A DNA stretch of 64,000 nt from Carallia brachiata (lineage: Eukaryota; Streptophyta; Magnoliopsida; Malpighiales; Rhizophoraceae), in contig JADCRB010000040.1 of the NCBI GenBank assembly GCA_021464245.1, forward strand, positions 10,427,829-10,491,828, read 5' to 3'. Below the pieces are notes generated by a model that ran no database searches, was not told the DNA's origin, and saw only the letters and a program-made list of their open reading frames with translations. A program made the translations under genes and the position numbers. Below, piece after piece: positions 1-12,235 of the stretch (position 1 is the stretch's first letter; each line of letters starts with the position of its first letter).

Positions 1-81
1 TGAATCCAATACCCAGGTAGTTAATGACTTGGGATGGCCAATATCCTTTAACATTTATATTGGTTGCCTATTATTTTGCAG

Positions 82-149
82 TTGATCTGGCAAGGTGCAT
101 GGACCAGTCATTGGCCCAAGGTGGGGGGGCGCTTATGCCATGCTTATGA
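82..149 (+). CDS. possible terminal exon of a gene lying left of the window
   Basis: A pyrimidine-rich tract ending in TTTTGCAG at 74-81 looks like a 3' splice site. After it one frame reads as a short exon of 21 complete codons (DLARCMDQSLAQGGGALMPC, then L) to a TGA at 147-149, with a split first codon. The residues look protein-like, but I do not recognise the family and the upstream exons are outside the window. Another frame stays open to about 348, so the choice of frame is uncertain. Chance is a real alternative. Confidence 0.22.
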
Positions 150-2634
150 GATAATGCCTTTTATGGAAAGTCTAATGCTAACACAGTATGAGCCGCTGAT
201 GATCATGTATATGATGTACAAATCAGAATCACAACAAGGACAACAACACATGCACGCTTGCGAAATCAATGCATATATAACAGGACCACTTAATAAGAAA
301 AGCTACTTCCTTCATTGGCATTCCTTCCTTTTCTTTTCTTTTTTTTAATTGACTCCAACTAATATTTGACTTTTAATTTTAAAAATAACTCCAAATGACA
401 ACTGAGCTATAATTCCTTGGCACTGCATATGAAAAAGACCCCTTCTTTTTTTCTTGTTGTTATTATATCTAAAAAAATGATGGAGAACCTATTCTTTTTC
501 ATTTGGAAATCAATATCTGATTAAAAGGCTATAGAATTAATCTTTTCGCATAAATAGTCAGCTGAGCTTAAACCTACACTATGTATAAGGAGGCTCAGTT
601 TGAGCTACAACCATAGGTTATACAACTAAAGTGATTTTCCTATTTCTCATAAATTTTACTCATATCCCAGCTATAATCTTCAAACCTCCATAGTTTTGTA
701 TAAGTACCTTCAAAGATAGCTATAATAATGACGAATTCCTAACAACTTTAATTCACAGCAATCATTCTTGCAAAAATATAATATAAGAGGAGCATCATTA
801 CCTGGCCAAATGAATGAGAAAAATAGCCAGAATTAATCCATATCTCAACTTGTCCTCTAATTGTACCTGACCTGATTAACAAATTAATCTTAATAGTGCC
901 CACTGCTCAACATAAAGAGGAGCAAAGCACGCCCTATCATAGTTATCATCAACGAACCTACTCGAAAAGAATCACTTTCTTGGGTGCCTTGTCCCATACT
1001 GTCTGCTTCCCTACATATCTTCTTCTTCCCTATAGATCTTCTTTCCTTAAGAAACAAGAAAGAAAAAGAAAAGGCTGAGGTAGTGTCCACATTTTGCGTT
1101 GATCCATCACCATTAATTACGTTAAACAAATTTGATAGCCTGAAAATGTTAAAAAATTGGCAATGTGAGTGATTTGAATTCAGCTTGAAATCTCCAAGTT
1201 AACTACTAGTCACGGAGTCCTCAAATTCAAATAGGTGAGAAAATTATGAAAACTTGACCCTTCCGTCTTTAATTAGCGAGTGACTTGTTGAGGAACCCAA
1301 ATGCTTACAAAAGTTCAATCCAGTCCAATATTATCTACATTGTATATGCCAGTTTTTGGTATCGTAATTTTTATTCATCTCATTTGCTACTTTTAAATTA
1401 TGCTATTATCATTACATTTGCGAATTCCTTGGCAAGTGGGCTTGATTTGGTATTCAATGTATTCAATTGATCAAGCTCTAATAAATTGCTCTTTTAAAGA
1501 ATTGAACTTTGTAACATTACTTTACCAAATCAAAGTTCCTTCGCACCCGCTCACAAACCCTAAGTTTATGTCCTATTAGTTAATGGATTGGTCATTGATT
1601 TTTTCATTACAGGTAGTTAATGCATTGGTCACTGTTTGTATACATAAGGTGGTTAGCAGTAGAAATTCAAAACAAAGTCTACAGACTAAATAAAATCTGT
1701 AAAGGTAACTATGATTATTGCTATATAATAAGGTACTTATATTATGATTATAATAATATCATTGCTACTACTTATATTACTGCTAAATATTCCTAGTAGA
1801 TATACCATAAAGATGAAAAAAATTATGGATCAATGAGACCAATAAATGTTATGTTACATTCTTGAGAAAAAGGCAATTAAACTTATAGACTGAAATATAA
1901 AGATATTTAAACAAATATATGAATATCTGTTAGATGAACAAATTCATTGAATTAACTCAATATGGAATTATCAGATACGGTAATTATTAAAGTGATGATT
2001 ATGAAAGTGATCTTTTGACTTAACATATTTAACATATCTTATTTTCCTTTTGGGTTGTCATAATCATTTATAACAGTGAATGTTGATATAAATTAGATGG
2101 AGATAGCTATCTAATCAATAAAGAATTCTTTACTGAAAGTAATCATAGAGGAATGTTTTATAACATTTAATAGATATTGATCCAGGAAACTCTTCGTCAA
2201 AGTAGAGCAAGTATGAATTAATTAATAACTAAATTTTAGAACAAATATAATTAGACAAAATAGAGACACTAATTTTATGCTCTATATTTAATTGAAACAT
2301 TAGTTTTATAAAATTATTGAATTACACTAAGGGACCTAGTATGAAAAGGTTGAGTTAAATTACATTCATAGTCCTGTTATTTAGGTAACCATGACTTATG
2401 ATTAAACATCAATCTCGATATATAAATATGAATTAAGCAATTACATAATTAATGATTAAAAAATGTTGAATTTTAAAATAAATAAAAACTAAAGTACAAT
2501 ATACTAAATATAGGCAAAAATCTTCTGAGTAAACTTTTTTATGTTGTCATGTTGTTAAATTCTTGCAAAAATTTCTCCGTTGGTTCGCAACTTACACTAT
2601 TACCGTAGAGTTTCCGGCCCCTCTTATTTCTTGG
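150..2634. other. AT-rich spacer, no gene recognised
   Basis: Both strands hold only short frames without recognisable domains. There are two short near-repeats around 1575-1640 (variants of GTTAATGNATTGGTCA). I see no RNA gene and no terminal repeats here. Confidence 0.5.
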
Positions 2635-3111
2635 GATAGATATTTTTTTATTTTTAAACTTTTATACTTTTTTACATTCAAATTTTAAACATTTTTAAAA
2701 CTATATTTGAGCCTTATACCTCTCAATTTCATATCAAATTAGTCCATTCATTGAAAGAAAGTAGTCAATTGGTTAGTCAACATGTTTGACCTAACAAAAA
2801 GATTTTAAAAAGTTAAATAAACAAATTAACTATTTTTTATCATAAAATACATAAGTAAATATTTTTTTTGTCAACAAATATACAAATTAACCTGTGCTTA
2901 TGTATTTGTTCATAAAAAAATATTTAATTTGTATATTTAATATTTTTTTAAATAATTTTTGTTGGGTCAAACTCGTTGACTAATTAATTGATTACTTTTC
3001 GTCAATAGATGCACTAATTTGACAAAAAATTAAAAAATTTAATACTTAAGTGAAATTTCAAAAAAAAAATAAATAAAAAAAATATAAAAATTTAAACTAA
3101 AAAAATGTATA
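2635..3111. repeat. fold-back (inverted-repeat) MITE-like element
   Basis: The segment folds on itself. The left arm at about 2635-2865 and the reverse complement of the right arm at about 2885-3111 share long matching blocks, for example AATTAGTSCAT, TAGTCAACNNGTTTGACC and ACAAATTAA. The arms are over 200 bp with only a short spacer and no coding capacity. This is typical of fold-back or Mutator-like MITEs. I could not fix the ends or a target duplication. Confidence 0.6.
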
Positions 3112-3410
3112 CTCCTTTTTTCTCTTTCTCCCAACTTTATGATCCCATAACTCTGACACTTGCACCTCGCAAAGAAGGATTGAAGGAAGAGGCTTAAGAT
3201 GATTTTTCTAATATTCTTACTTTCTAAAATTGATTGTGGTTATTTGGTCCAAAAAAGAAGGAATTGATTCTGGTTATATTTATTATGTTTTAAATTAATA
3301 TTTTATTACGAATTATTCAATAAATATGTAAAAAAATTCCAACACAATAATATCTCTACGACCTCTAGACCAATGCTCACAACATTAATGAATCAAATAA
3401 GATTGAATAT

Positions 3411-4205
3411 TTGAATGGTATTCCTCAAAAAACAAAAAAAAAAAATGAATTTGCGCTATCATGCGCTCATTTGCGCTATAGTGCGTAGTGCTACTCCTTC
3501 CTCTCTCACCGTCGTCTCAGTGTGGGAGTTTGGTTCTCTGTTTTTGTTCAAGCCTCCTATGCTTTTCTCGACTCCTGTCAGGTTTGCTATTATTTTGATC
3601 TACTCGCTGGTGTCGTGGGTCCTTAGAGCTCCGGGTGCTGCTCACTACTTTCGATTCTGAGCTGCATTTCAATGCACCGCCGTGTCCCCCGCTCTTCGCT
3701 TTAACTCCGTTTTGGCGAGGGGCGAGGGACTCCCAACTTTTTTACTCCAGTCGGCCTTGTACAATCACTGGTAGATGTCGAGGCACCTTGTCAATGTCCT
3801 GGGAGCTAGGGGTGGGGTTTGCTGCTGTTGAGCTTCCTCTTGTAGCCGCCTTATGGAGTGGACAGCCTAGGCTCTTCTCGGCTGCAAAGTGGTGCGAGGG
3901 GTCAGTTAACCAGCCGTCACCCTTCCAGCACCTGTCTACTCGCAAGTCTCCTTACCGGCGATTATTTGACGCAGGTTCTCCACCGCCTGTGGTGTGGTGG
4001 GGGTTTTTTACAACCTTTGAGATTGGTTGGCCTTTGGATCTTGTGGGCTGCTTTCGCTTCCCTGGGCTCCCAGCATGTCAGGTTTATTACTTTATTTTGG
4101 ACCTCTTGTATGGGTTGTATTATTAGACTTGCTTCAGTAGGCCTTGTATTTTATCTTAAGATAATATAATTACCTTTCTGCTAAAAAAAAATAATTGAAT
4201 GGTAT
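3411..4205 (+). mobile_element. GC-rich poly(A) retroposon insertion with TSD
   Basis: A block clearly richer in GC than its surroundings runs from 3422 to about 4194. It is flanked by an exact 11-bp direct repeat, TTGAATGGTAT, at 3411-3421 and 4195-4205, and ends in an A-rich tail (4183-4191). A target-site duplication plus a 3' A tail is the signature of L1-type target-primed insertion. The insert has open frames (3635-4126 and 3858-4169) but neither gives a recognisable protein. It may be a 5'-truncated LINE 3' region or a processed non-coding transcript. A similar insertion lies at 34112-34821. Confidence 0.7.
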
Positions 4206-6572
4206 AACAAAAGGACATATAAAATACGAAACCGCTACAAAAGTCGTCTAGGACTAGAGATTAGTCCGGAAGTTAAACTTCTATCATTGCACAAGAAAAC
4301 AGCCCTTTTAACTTGTTTATTTAAGTACGATAATGCAGTTTATGTCACACCTTTTATTTATTTATTATGATGATTTTAAGGAGTTGGAAAGCTTCGTGAC
4401 CCAAGCACTTTTGCATGATGACATTAGTTTGCATGTACCTTACCCCACACTCTAAAGCTAAGATAAAATAATCAGAAATAATTTTTGTGATTTGCCCCAA
4501 ATCCACTTTCCTCTGACTAACTTGAAAAGAAAAGAAGAGATGGTGACAATAAGGGAAATAATAAAGATGATTAACTTTCTCTTTGTTGTTCTCCTTATAA
4601 TTAAGAAAAAAGTGTATGTTCATTGTAACGAGTCTGAAGGTTGTCTGATCTTCTTATCATGATAGATATTGAAGATGTGCCACAGAATATTAGTGCAATT
4701 GGATGAGAAATGGTAATGCTAGTCAAAGATACATTGGTTCACAAAGTAAAGAAATATCAAAATAGAAGTAATCAATTGAATTAGCTTCAAGGTGAGGAGA
4801 TCTGCCCACCTGTTTTTCGTGGGTCTGGTCGATGAGGTTGGGGCAGTTTCCTTGTTTCTTTATGCTGCTGTGGGCTTGTCGGGACCTCCCAGACGTTCTA
4901 GGACATAAATGGGAAAAGAGGAGATGATTAGCTCTCCAAATTCGTAGGCCCCGCCAGGTTTGGCACCATCATGTTACTTTCTCCTTTTTTTTAAGCCTGT
5001 TTTCTACTACTTGCCTAGTGGTAGGCCGCCTCAACATAATACCCGCTCCAAATTGGCCTTATATATATATATTTGAGACTGTGGCACTAAGATTCGAACT
5101 CATTTTTAATTGTTTTGAGAAAAGTAGTTGGATCCAAACAATTGAAATTTTGGCTCAGACGTAGTTATCCGTCAGTTGAACTCCCATAAGCGTAAACAGT
5201 CAATAACAAGTCCCCAAGTGGTGATGCAGAAGGTATTTGCTAGTGGAAATTTTATATTAGATGAGCAACTAGAAATTAAAATTGCAAATAGGAATAATTC
5301 AAAAATTGCAACATTTTGGGAAAAAACAAGTTCTGGTTTTTTTTTTTTAATCTAGGAGATGTGTAGGAATTAAGAACAGGAAAAGAAGTTAAGAGTTGCA
5401 TTATCATTTTCCTTAATATATAAACGGTTAGACGAGGATGAATGTTTGTTGTGGTTTCCTCAAAACATGCACTAAAAAGAGACGAGTTTGAGCAGACGTG
5501 TGTCATTGATGACATGATGGATAATCTCAACTACAAGGATGCATTAAAAACCGTTTATAAAAAATTAAATTGAAAGCCTTTGAACCAAATACTTTTTAAC
5601 AAAAAGTAAAACAAAAAAAAAAATTGTGCACAATTCATCAATTGGGGAATATCATCGGTTAGTGCACTGGTGCATATCATTGCTTGCCATATTCTAATGG
5701 GTCTTAAACTTCCTAGTCAAGGGCATGGAGATTGGGAGACTTCTTCATAATACAAAGGGCAGAGTTCAAATTAGAGAATTTAGGAACTCTTAGCGGACAG
5801 AAGCCCAAAGACCTAATTCACACAACAAATGGTGATTTACGGAATTAAGTTGCAGACCCTTCTCGAAATGGGGGATAAGACTACTAAGGGTGCTCAGAGG
5901 GGAAGGGCCATTTGATGTCTTAGGTTGGTTGCAGATCTTCATAAAAGGAGAACACCAAAAACATCAATAATTATCATTAGGATAACAAGTTAGTATTCTT
6001 TGACACAAGCTCTTGTTGAAATTCGAGGTTAATATTTCAACTCAGTGAGTTAAGTGTATGAAACAAGTACGGCTGCCATAGGCAGCTTAAGCTTCCTTGA
6101 GATAAGAGGGACTATAGGCCCACCAACCTTTTTGTTTTTTTTTTCTTTTAAACTTGAAGGATAAAGTTTGGTTGTCCAATAAAAAGTAATTTGATAAAGA
6201 GTATAGAAAATAATAAGTATTAAATTTTAAATAATAACGTTCATATTTTTAATAACAAAATTTTATTACTAAATTTTTTTGTTATTTAAAATATATATTT
6301 TATTACTAAAAATTACTGCGTTATTACTTTCGAAAAATTTATCAAATGCTATTCGATGGGCGGCCAATCTGCACGCCTGAACACAGGAAGCCTATAGCAG
6401 CCTACCTTTTCCGTAAATGTATTTGGGGAATATTTTCGTAGGAACAAGAAATAGCTCGTTAACTAATAAAAGAAATAAGCTTATTATGGTCTTTTGCCTT
6501 CCAGAATCACTTTTATTCTTTATGATGAAAAATCTCTTTCAATTAAATCTTAGATTGTTAACATGATCTCCA
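4206..6572. other. intergenic spacer, nothing assignable
   Basis: A moderately GC-rich patch at about 4780-5050 and a degenerate B-box-like string (GATTCGAAC, 5092-5100) suggest decayed retroposon sequence. I could not define ends or a family. The rest is AT-rich spacer with short frames only. Confidence 0.4.
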
Positions 6573-7432
6573 TTCAAGGTTTTAAGAATTAAATCGGATA
6601 TTGAATCAGAAAGTTCAACAGTTTAATGTTTAATCAGTTTAATCATTTTAGCTGTAGTTGAATTGATAAAATTAATATTTAATATCAAAAATATAAAAAT
6701 TATATATATATACACACACACATTATATATAAAATGTAATATTGTCTAAGAATTACAATAAACATTTAAAATAATATTTAAATTAATATTTATATACGTT
6801 AAACGTATTTATAACTAAGTTAATATTACAGATAAATATAAATAATTTATCTCAAATATTTTAAATATAAAATATATTATAATTTATATATTTTTATTTT
6901 AATTAATTATTATTTTAAAAAATAATTTAATAATAATTTTCTTGTCTAAAAGAAAGAAAATAATAGTTGTTAATTTATTATTTATAAAAATTAGAATGAA
7001 CAAGTAAATGGGAGCTATTGTTCTTTTAATAATTGAATAAATGATAAATTTTTAAAAAAGAATGAATAAGCAACTTAGTTTAGTGGTATGAGATCTCTTA
7101 CTCCACATAAGAGGTCATGGATTAAAAAACTTATTGTGTCAAGTTGTGAGATTTTTTTTCCCTTTTGGTGGGTGACGTGACTCTTTTTAAGAGTGTCACG
7201 TCACTGTTGACGGAGGGTTAACTAGATCAAAATGTTGTTCATTGAATCAATCAATCTGAGGAAACCGTGACCGGTTCATTGATTTACAGTTCAACCGGCC
7301 GATTCACTAATTTAAAGTCTGGTTTTTAAAAAACTAGATTTCAAGACAGAACAGATCCGATCAACTGACCGGTTTTCAATTTTTTTGTCCGACCGGTTAA
7401 TCTATAGCTGTTCTTACATCATTGGCTCTAGT
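6573..7432. repeat. possible TIR element with ACCGGT-rich right end
   Basis: The left end (about 6573-6640, AAGGTTTTAAGAATTAAATC) loosely matches the reverse complement of the right end (about 7300-7432, rich in CCGGTT motifs). The middle is extremely AT-rich and contains a SINE-like insertion. Similar CCGGTT-rich ends are common in non-autonomous plant DNA transposons. The arms are badly decayed and no target duplication was found. Confidence 0.32.
7060..7204 (+). mobile_element. SINE-like, tRNA-derived sequence
   Basis: An A-box-like string TTAGTTTAGTGGTATGAG (7076-7093) is followed about 30 nt later by a degenerate B box (GGTCATGGATTAAA, 7112-7125), the promoter order of tRNA-derived SINEs. 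A GTGACGTGACTCT / AGAGTGTCACGTCAC hairpin (7172-7184 with 7190-7204) lies in its body. The 3' end and target duplications are not clear. Confidence 0.42.
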
Positions 7433-7539
7433 CCACACCGATGTGACTTACGATGAACTTCTTTTATTAACAATATATCACGTTCATATGCTCAAAGAAA
7501 GTTACAGCAGTCATATGTTTTATTTGATTATGATATATA

Positions 7540-7858
7540 TATATATATCCTAAGTTTTTTATAACTGTCAATTTATGGGAGGATGAGTAAATTCCAAATA
7601 AAATGTTGTTGTTTTAATCAGCCTAGTAACACTATTTTGTTGTTCCAGCTGCTAATAGTTGTAATTTTATTTTACTTTATTTAACTTTAAAATATATATA
7701 TAGACATATCCTAAGTTTTTGATAACCGTCAATTTATAGGAGGATGAGTAAATTCCAAATAAACTTTTCTAATTTTAATCAGCCTAGTAACACTATTTTA
7801 CTGTTCCAGCTACTAATAGTTGTAATTAATTTACTTTATCTAACTTTAAAGTATGTCA
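7540..7858. repeat. tandem duplication, 161-bp unit, two copies
   Basis: Two imperfect copies (7540-7700 and 7701-7858) share long identical blocks such as GAGGATGAGTAAATTCCAAA and AATCAGCCTAGTAACACTAT. The unit also resembles the sequence just downstream of the ATPase pseudogene stop (GAGGACGAGTAA... near 24155), so it belongs to the duplicated flank described next. Confidence 0.85.
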
Positions 7859-8470
7859 ATATGTAGTGCTGCATAATAAGACTTAATATCATGTTTAGCA
7901 ATTTTAAGCAGGGTATGACTAACCCCATTGGCTTTCCAACATGAACTAATAATTTCAGGATTATATAGTACCGTTTTAACAGTTAACTCTTGTTTCATTC
8001 ACGACAGGTCTTTTTGCTAGCTATAGCATCATGTCATACGAAAATTACAATGTGTATCACTATTAATTAACAAGCATGCTTATTGGATACTAAAACTATC
8101 CATTTACGTTTAAATGCATGGTATAAAGCACCAAAATTTATTCATTATGAAAAAATATAAATGCGTCTAAGGGTAAGGCACACGGACAATGTCCTTACTA
8201 ACTGAATTAATTCATGAAATCCAACCGAAAATGATGCAGTTTCTTTTTTTTTTTTTTTTTTTTAGTAGTTTTGCTAGTGCAGCCAATTAGGCTACAAAAT
8301 TATAGCTCTTTCCCTGTAAACGTATCAAAAATATTATGTGTATACATGTTCTCTTATACCTTGTAGACAGAGATTTGAATTTCTTTCAACAGTAATGATC
8401 ATGTATCAACCGACGTAAATTTATAAGCAATAATTTTTGAAGTATGCACGTAAAAAAATATCTACACCGA
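7859..8470 (+). repeat. paralogous copy of the ATPase pseudogene 3' flank
   Basis: This stretch aligns in order with 24360-24910, downstream of the Ca2+-ATPase pseudogene. Shared blocks include AACATGAACTAATAATTTCA, ATGATGCAGTTTCTT, CAATTAGGCTAC, AATATTRTGTGTAYAC and CAATAATTTTTGAAG/CAACAATTTTTGAAG. No ATPase coding sequence is left beside it. I infer that another gene copy once lay to the left and was lost, or that only the flank was duplicated. Confidence 0.7.
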
Positions 8471-9242
8471 ATAATGAAATAAAAGAGTAACATTAAGTAA
8501 TTTTTTATAAGTGGTAATAGGTAGTTACGAATTTCATTCAACGACATCTGATATTTTTTTTATAAATTCAACTATTCAACGACTAATATCACTTTATAAT
8601 TATTTTAAAATTATTTAAATGAAATCATCATTTTTTTTAAAAAGAAAAATAAATGCTTGTTAATTTTACTTATATTTTTTTAATATAACTCACTTATAAT
8701 TTCATACTATACTAACTTATTTTTTATTTTTTATTTTAAATAAATTCTACAAATTATATATATGTAATTATAAATAATTTATGCTAAAAACAATCGAATT
8801 AAAAATCTTCTTGGTACTAAGTGACAAATGTGCTTCTCTTGCAGGTCAATTTTGTGCATTTAAGATGCGCATTATGGAAGAGCACTGGCCTTATTTCACA
8901 GTCCTATATGTCAAAAAAAAAATATATATTTCACAGTCCTACTTTATTTCTATTCTATTTTTTTTTTCTTTTAAAAAATTAAATCTTAAACAAATATTAA
9001 TTTAAATCTTATTTTTTTTAAAAAAATTTTCAAAGATTTTTTTTCATAATACAATATGAATGATGTAGGACCATAAATTTTTTTTTTTAATACCAAGGGC
9101 CATAAATTTTTATGGAATGGTACACATGAATAGTCGCACGTGTGGGTCTGCGACACTTCCGCGACAACTTTTAGCTGATTTTTTCTTGTCTTGAAATGTG
9201 CGTCCAAAACTCCACACATGTTGGGTCGTGGCCTCCTGAGCA
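8471..9242. other. AT-rich spacer
   Basis: No gene is seen. Runs of A and T dominate, and the short frames near 8781-9267 have no recognisable domain. Confidence 0.5.
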
Positions 9243-9876
9243 TAGTTATCGGTCTCGGTTTGATCATTGATGCGGTTAGGTAATTAAGTTATTGGGTTAT
9301 TAGTTTAATTGCTAGGTTACTAATTGAATTGTATATTTAAAATAATAATAAAAATAATTAATAATATATAAAAAAATGTTTTTTAATCTAACAAAAGTAT
9401 TTAACACCTATATACAAATATAAAATTGTAGGTGAGAGACATTTGTGAAATATAGATAAAAGTGGAAAACAAATTGTTTAATTTTGTAATATAAAATTAT
9501 TATATTCAAAAAATATATTGTCCAAAAAAAGTATTTTATATATAAACGGCAGTACTTTTCATAATTATTAAAATATTATTTATAATACCCCTTTTGATAG
9601 CTGGGGCATTAGAAGAGTTTAAAAAACAACGAAATAAGTGGTAAACGGTGAAAAAAAATAAAAGAAGGGCGCAATTTTCACTTTGGAACAACAATCCAGA
9701 CGGGTTTATATGGCCAGGTGGTCGTCAAGTTTAAATAAAACTGTTGGATTTTATTGGGTTTTGAATAGATCATATATTTTTTAGTCTAATTGTGTGGCCC
9801 AACTTAATTTGATATCCGAATCACTGGGTTTTCGGTTGAACCGGTTGGGCAGGGCTGAGTTTGATAACACTGGTCA
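9243..9876. repeat. possible TIR element (GTTATC ... GATAAC ends)
   Basis: The left end (AGTTATCGGTCTCGGTTTGA) and the reverse complement of the right end (AGTGTTATCAAACTCAGCCC) share a GTTATC core and GGTTGAACCGG-type motifs common in plant non-autonomous DNA transposons. Similarity is weak and no target duplication is visible. Confidence 0.3.
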
Positions 9877-11072
9877 ACACAGTATCTATAATGTTTCACG
9901 TGCTGCTTGTGTGGAGACAATCACTAATTAACGACTAAAAATAATTTTCTCTTATAATATATATTTCCAAGTAAAACTCAAACTCATATAAATTTTTTAT
10001 TAATGAGAATTGAGAGATTATCATTTTTAGAAAAAGGTATTTTTACTGTAATCTATAACTTTCTAATGGCAAAAAATTTAGGTTAATACTAATTCATGCA
10101 CAACCAATTTATTGACTTAAAACAGAATTAGTATGTTCAGCCAATGACCTAAGCCAGGAGGGCTTCATCGTGTCTTAAAACAGGCCGCGTCTCCAAATCT
10201 TCATTACGTGGAGCGAATGGGATTAAGAGCCCGATTCCGGAAGCTAAAAGTAGGGCCCGTTGCACTCTCGAGTCTCAGCAAGTTCAGCATTCTTGTTTTT
10301 AACCCACTAAATTCACAGCTTCACTTCACAGTCAAAAGCTTTTGTTTTTCTAACACACCCACGCGCCCGGCCCCCCGCCCCGGCCACAAACCCCCCAAAA
10401 AATAGAAAAAAAAAACTACATGTGAGTAGTGGATTCACAAAATACACGAATTAGGTTATAAATTCTTAATCAATGAATCATTTTCTTGGCATGAAGAAAT
10501 CTATCCAAGGAAAATAGAGAGACAGAAAAAAAAAAAAAGAAAAAAAAAAAGGGATTTTATTCTCCCGTAACTCCTTTGTGCTGTGACGACTAGGGCAACT
10601 TTACACTAACTCTCACATCAATGAAGGGTAAAGACTAGGTGAGTCTTTTTGTTTTTGGTGGGGAGGTGTTCTGTAATGACTAGGTGAGTCTATGGTGAGG
10701 AATAGTCTTAGAAAAAGTAATCTATGCATGGTAGTTTCAAGTTTAAGTTATTCTTTGATATGTTATATGGGTCTTTTCTAATTAAAAAAATAGTTAATTA
10801 AAGAAAATTTGAGTAATGTAAATTTTTTATAGGGTGCGCTTGGAATTGTGATTGTGGTTTCACATACCATGACTAGAAGTTAATATATTTGTTTTGCCGT
10901 TATTAATTTTTAAGTTATGAGATTTTGAGGTATTGTCCTGTTTTATTTTTCCATGGTCATTTGAAATTTCTGTTCCTTTTTGTCTTTGTTTTCTTGTAGT
11001 GCCATTCAACGGCCTTCAATTAGATTCGTATAACTCGAACGAACACGGACCCAAAGAATTTCCATGAAACAG
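9877..11072. other. intergenic, no gene recognised
   Basis: A GC-richer patch with C runs (10365-10400) and purine runs (10525-10552) are present. An open frame at 10208-10405 begins at GTG, lacks any family signature and is not called. Confidence 0.4.
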
Positions 11073-11104
11073 AAGTACACTTGCTCGGTACAGCAAGCGT
11101 ACTT
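11073..11104. repeat. short hairpin beside the L1 insertion
   Basis: AAGTACACTTGCT (11073-11085) and AGCAAGCGTACTT (11092-11104) pair at 12 of 13 positions around a 6-nt loop. It lies about 30 nt upstream of the L1 target duplication, which itself carries GTACACTT. Confidence 0.7.
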
Positions 11105-11149
11105 TTATTTATCTTTTTCGGAAGCTCGGAAAAGTACACTTCTGAGAAA

Positions 11150-11450
11150 TGCCACTCGCTCCAACAGTTTGGTTTTCCTCCCAAATGGCTTAACTGGGTT
11201 ATGCAATGCATCACGACTGTGTCACACCAAAGTGCTCATCAATGGCAGCCCGTCAAAGATCTTCACACCCACTAGAGGAATCAGACAGGACGACCCCCTA
11301 TCCCCATACCTGTTTCTTTTTGTCTCCCATGTAGTATCAAGATTATTTTCCAATGCAATAGAAGAAGGGACATTAACAGGTTTTAAACCCTATTTACCCT
11401 GCCCCACTCTATCTCATGCCTTTTTTGCAAATGATACACTCTTGTTGTTG
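11150..11450 (+). pseudogene. L1 reverse transcriptase fragment
   Basis: Spread over two frames one reads FGFPPKWLNWVMQCI, LINGSPSKIFTPTRGIRQ, DDPLSPYLFLFV and HAFFANDT. These match the conserved plant L1 RT blocks, ending at the catalytic FADD position, which here reads FAND, so one catalytic Asp is lost. At least one frame shift separates the first two blocks. The domain is cut off immediately after the FAND block. Confidence 0.85.
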
Positions 11451-11589
11451 TTGGAAAAATTTTTAAAATAAAGAGAAAGTGGTATTATTACACGATTTAG
11501 AAACAATTTTTTTATTTTAATTTCACCCTCTTTCAAATTCCAACAAGAGTGACAACAATCAGAGAGTCTGATCTGTGACACAGAAGTGG

Positions 11590-12235
11590 AATCAATCGAA
11601 CACGTACTTTTTTCTGCCCACACGCAACAGCCACATGGTTCGCAAGCAGCATGGGATACAGTCCAAATCCTATGGGGTTCCTCTCTTTTGCCAAGTGGTG
11701 GGAGGACAGTACACAAGCAGCTACATCAGCTGAACAAGCAGCAATATCGGCAAAGCTGGCTATCTTATGTTGGCATATCTGGAAGACAAGGAATAAAGCA
11801 ATTTTTGAGAAGACCAAGCCCAACCCAAAGGTGACTATCGAGTAAGCTCACAAACTGGCACATGACATTGAAGCGCTACCTCTGCATGCTTATAGGGATC
11901 CACCACAAACGTCGAACCAGCCTGCAACATGGGAACCCTCGAGGGAAGGTACACTGAAGCTTAATCATGATGCCTTGTTTGATCCTAACTCCAATATGGC
12001 AGGCCTAGCAGTAATATGTCGAAACGAGAGAGGCTCAATCATTGAAGGAAGAAACATGAGAAGAAAGGTTGGATCAGTGTTGATAGCTGAAGCTCTATCC
12101 AAAATTAACGTAATCCAACTAGCTTCATCACTCCGGTGCCAAAACGTAACGGTGGAATCAGACTCTAAAGTCACCATCAAAGCACTCAAAGGAACCCCAT
12201 GGAATTGGCCATAGGAGATTGCGCCCGTTCTCTAG
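11590..12235 (+). pseudogene. L1 zf-RVT and RNase H region
   Basis: After an ESIEHVLF block, one frame gives CPHATATWFASSMG, WHIWKTRNKAIFEK and a stop at 11842-11844. After that come LNHDALFDPNSNMAGLAVI, IAEALSKI and TVESDSKVTIKAL. The last three carry the Asp, Glu and Asp of an RNase H-type fold, so the catalytic triad survives while the chain around it is broken. The end of the domain is degraded (stops after about 12210). It is part of the L1 insertion and not an independent gene. Confidence 0.82.

Noticed and set aside
3635..4169. Two overlapping open frames of 163 and 103 codons
   Set aside because: They owe their length to local high GC, show no domain, overlap in different frames and lie wholly in a retroposon insertion.
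5040..5110. GATTCGAAC string considered as a tRNA B box on the minus strand
   Set aside because: No A box or cloverleaf at the right distance.
11437..11551. Inverted repeat inside the L1 considered as a nested MITE
   Set aside because: The left arm is native LINE sequence (the FAND-TLLL block), so rearrangement of the LINE itself is more likely than an insertion.
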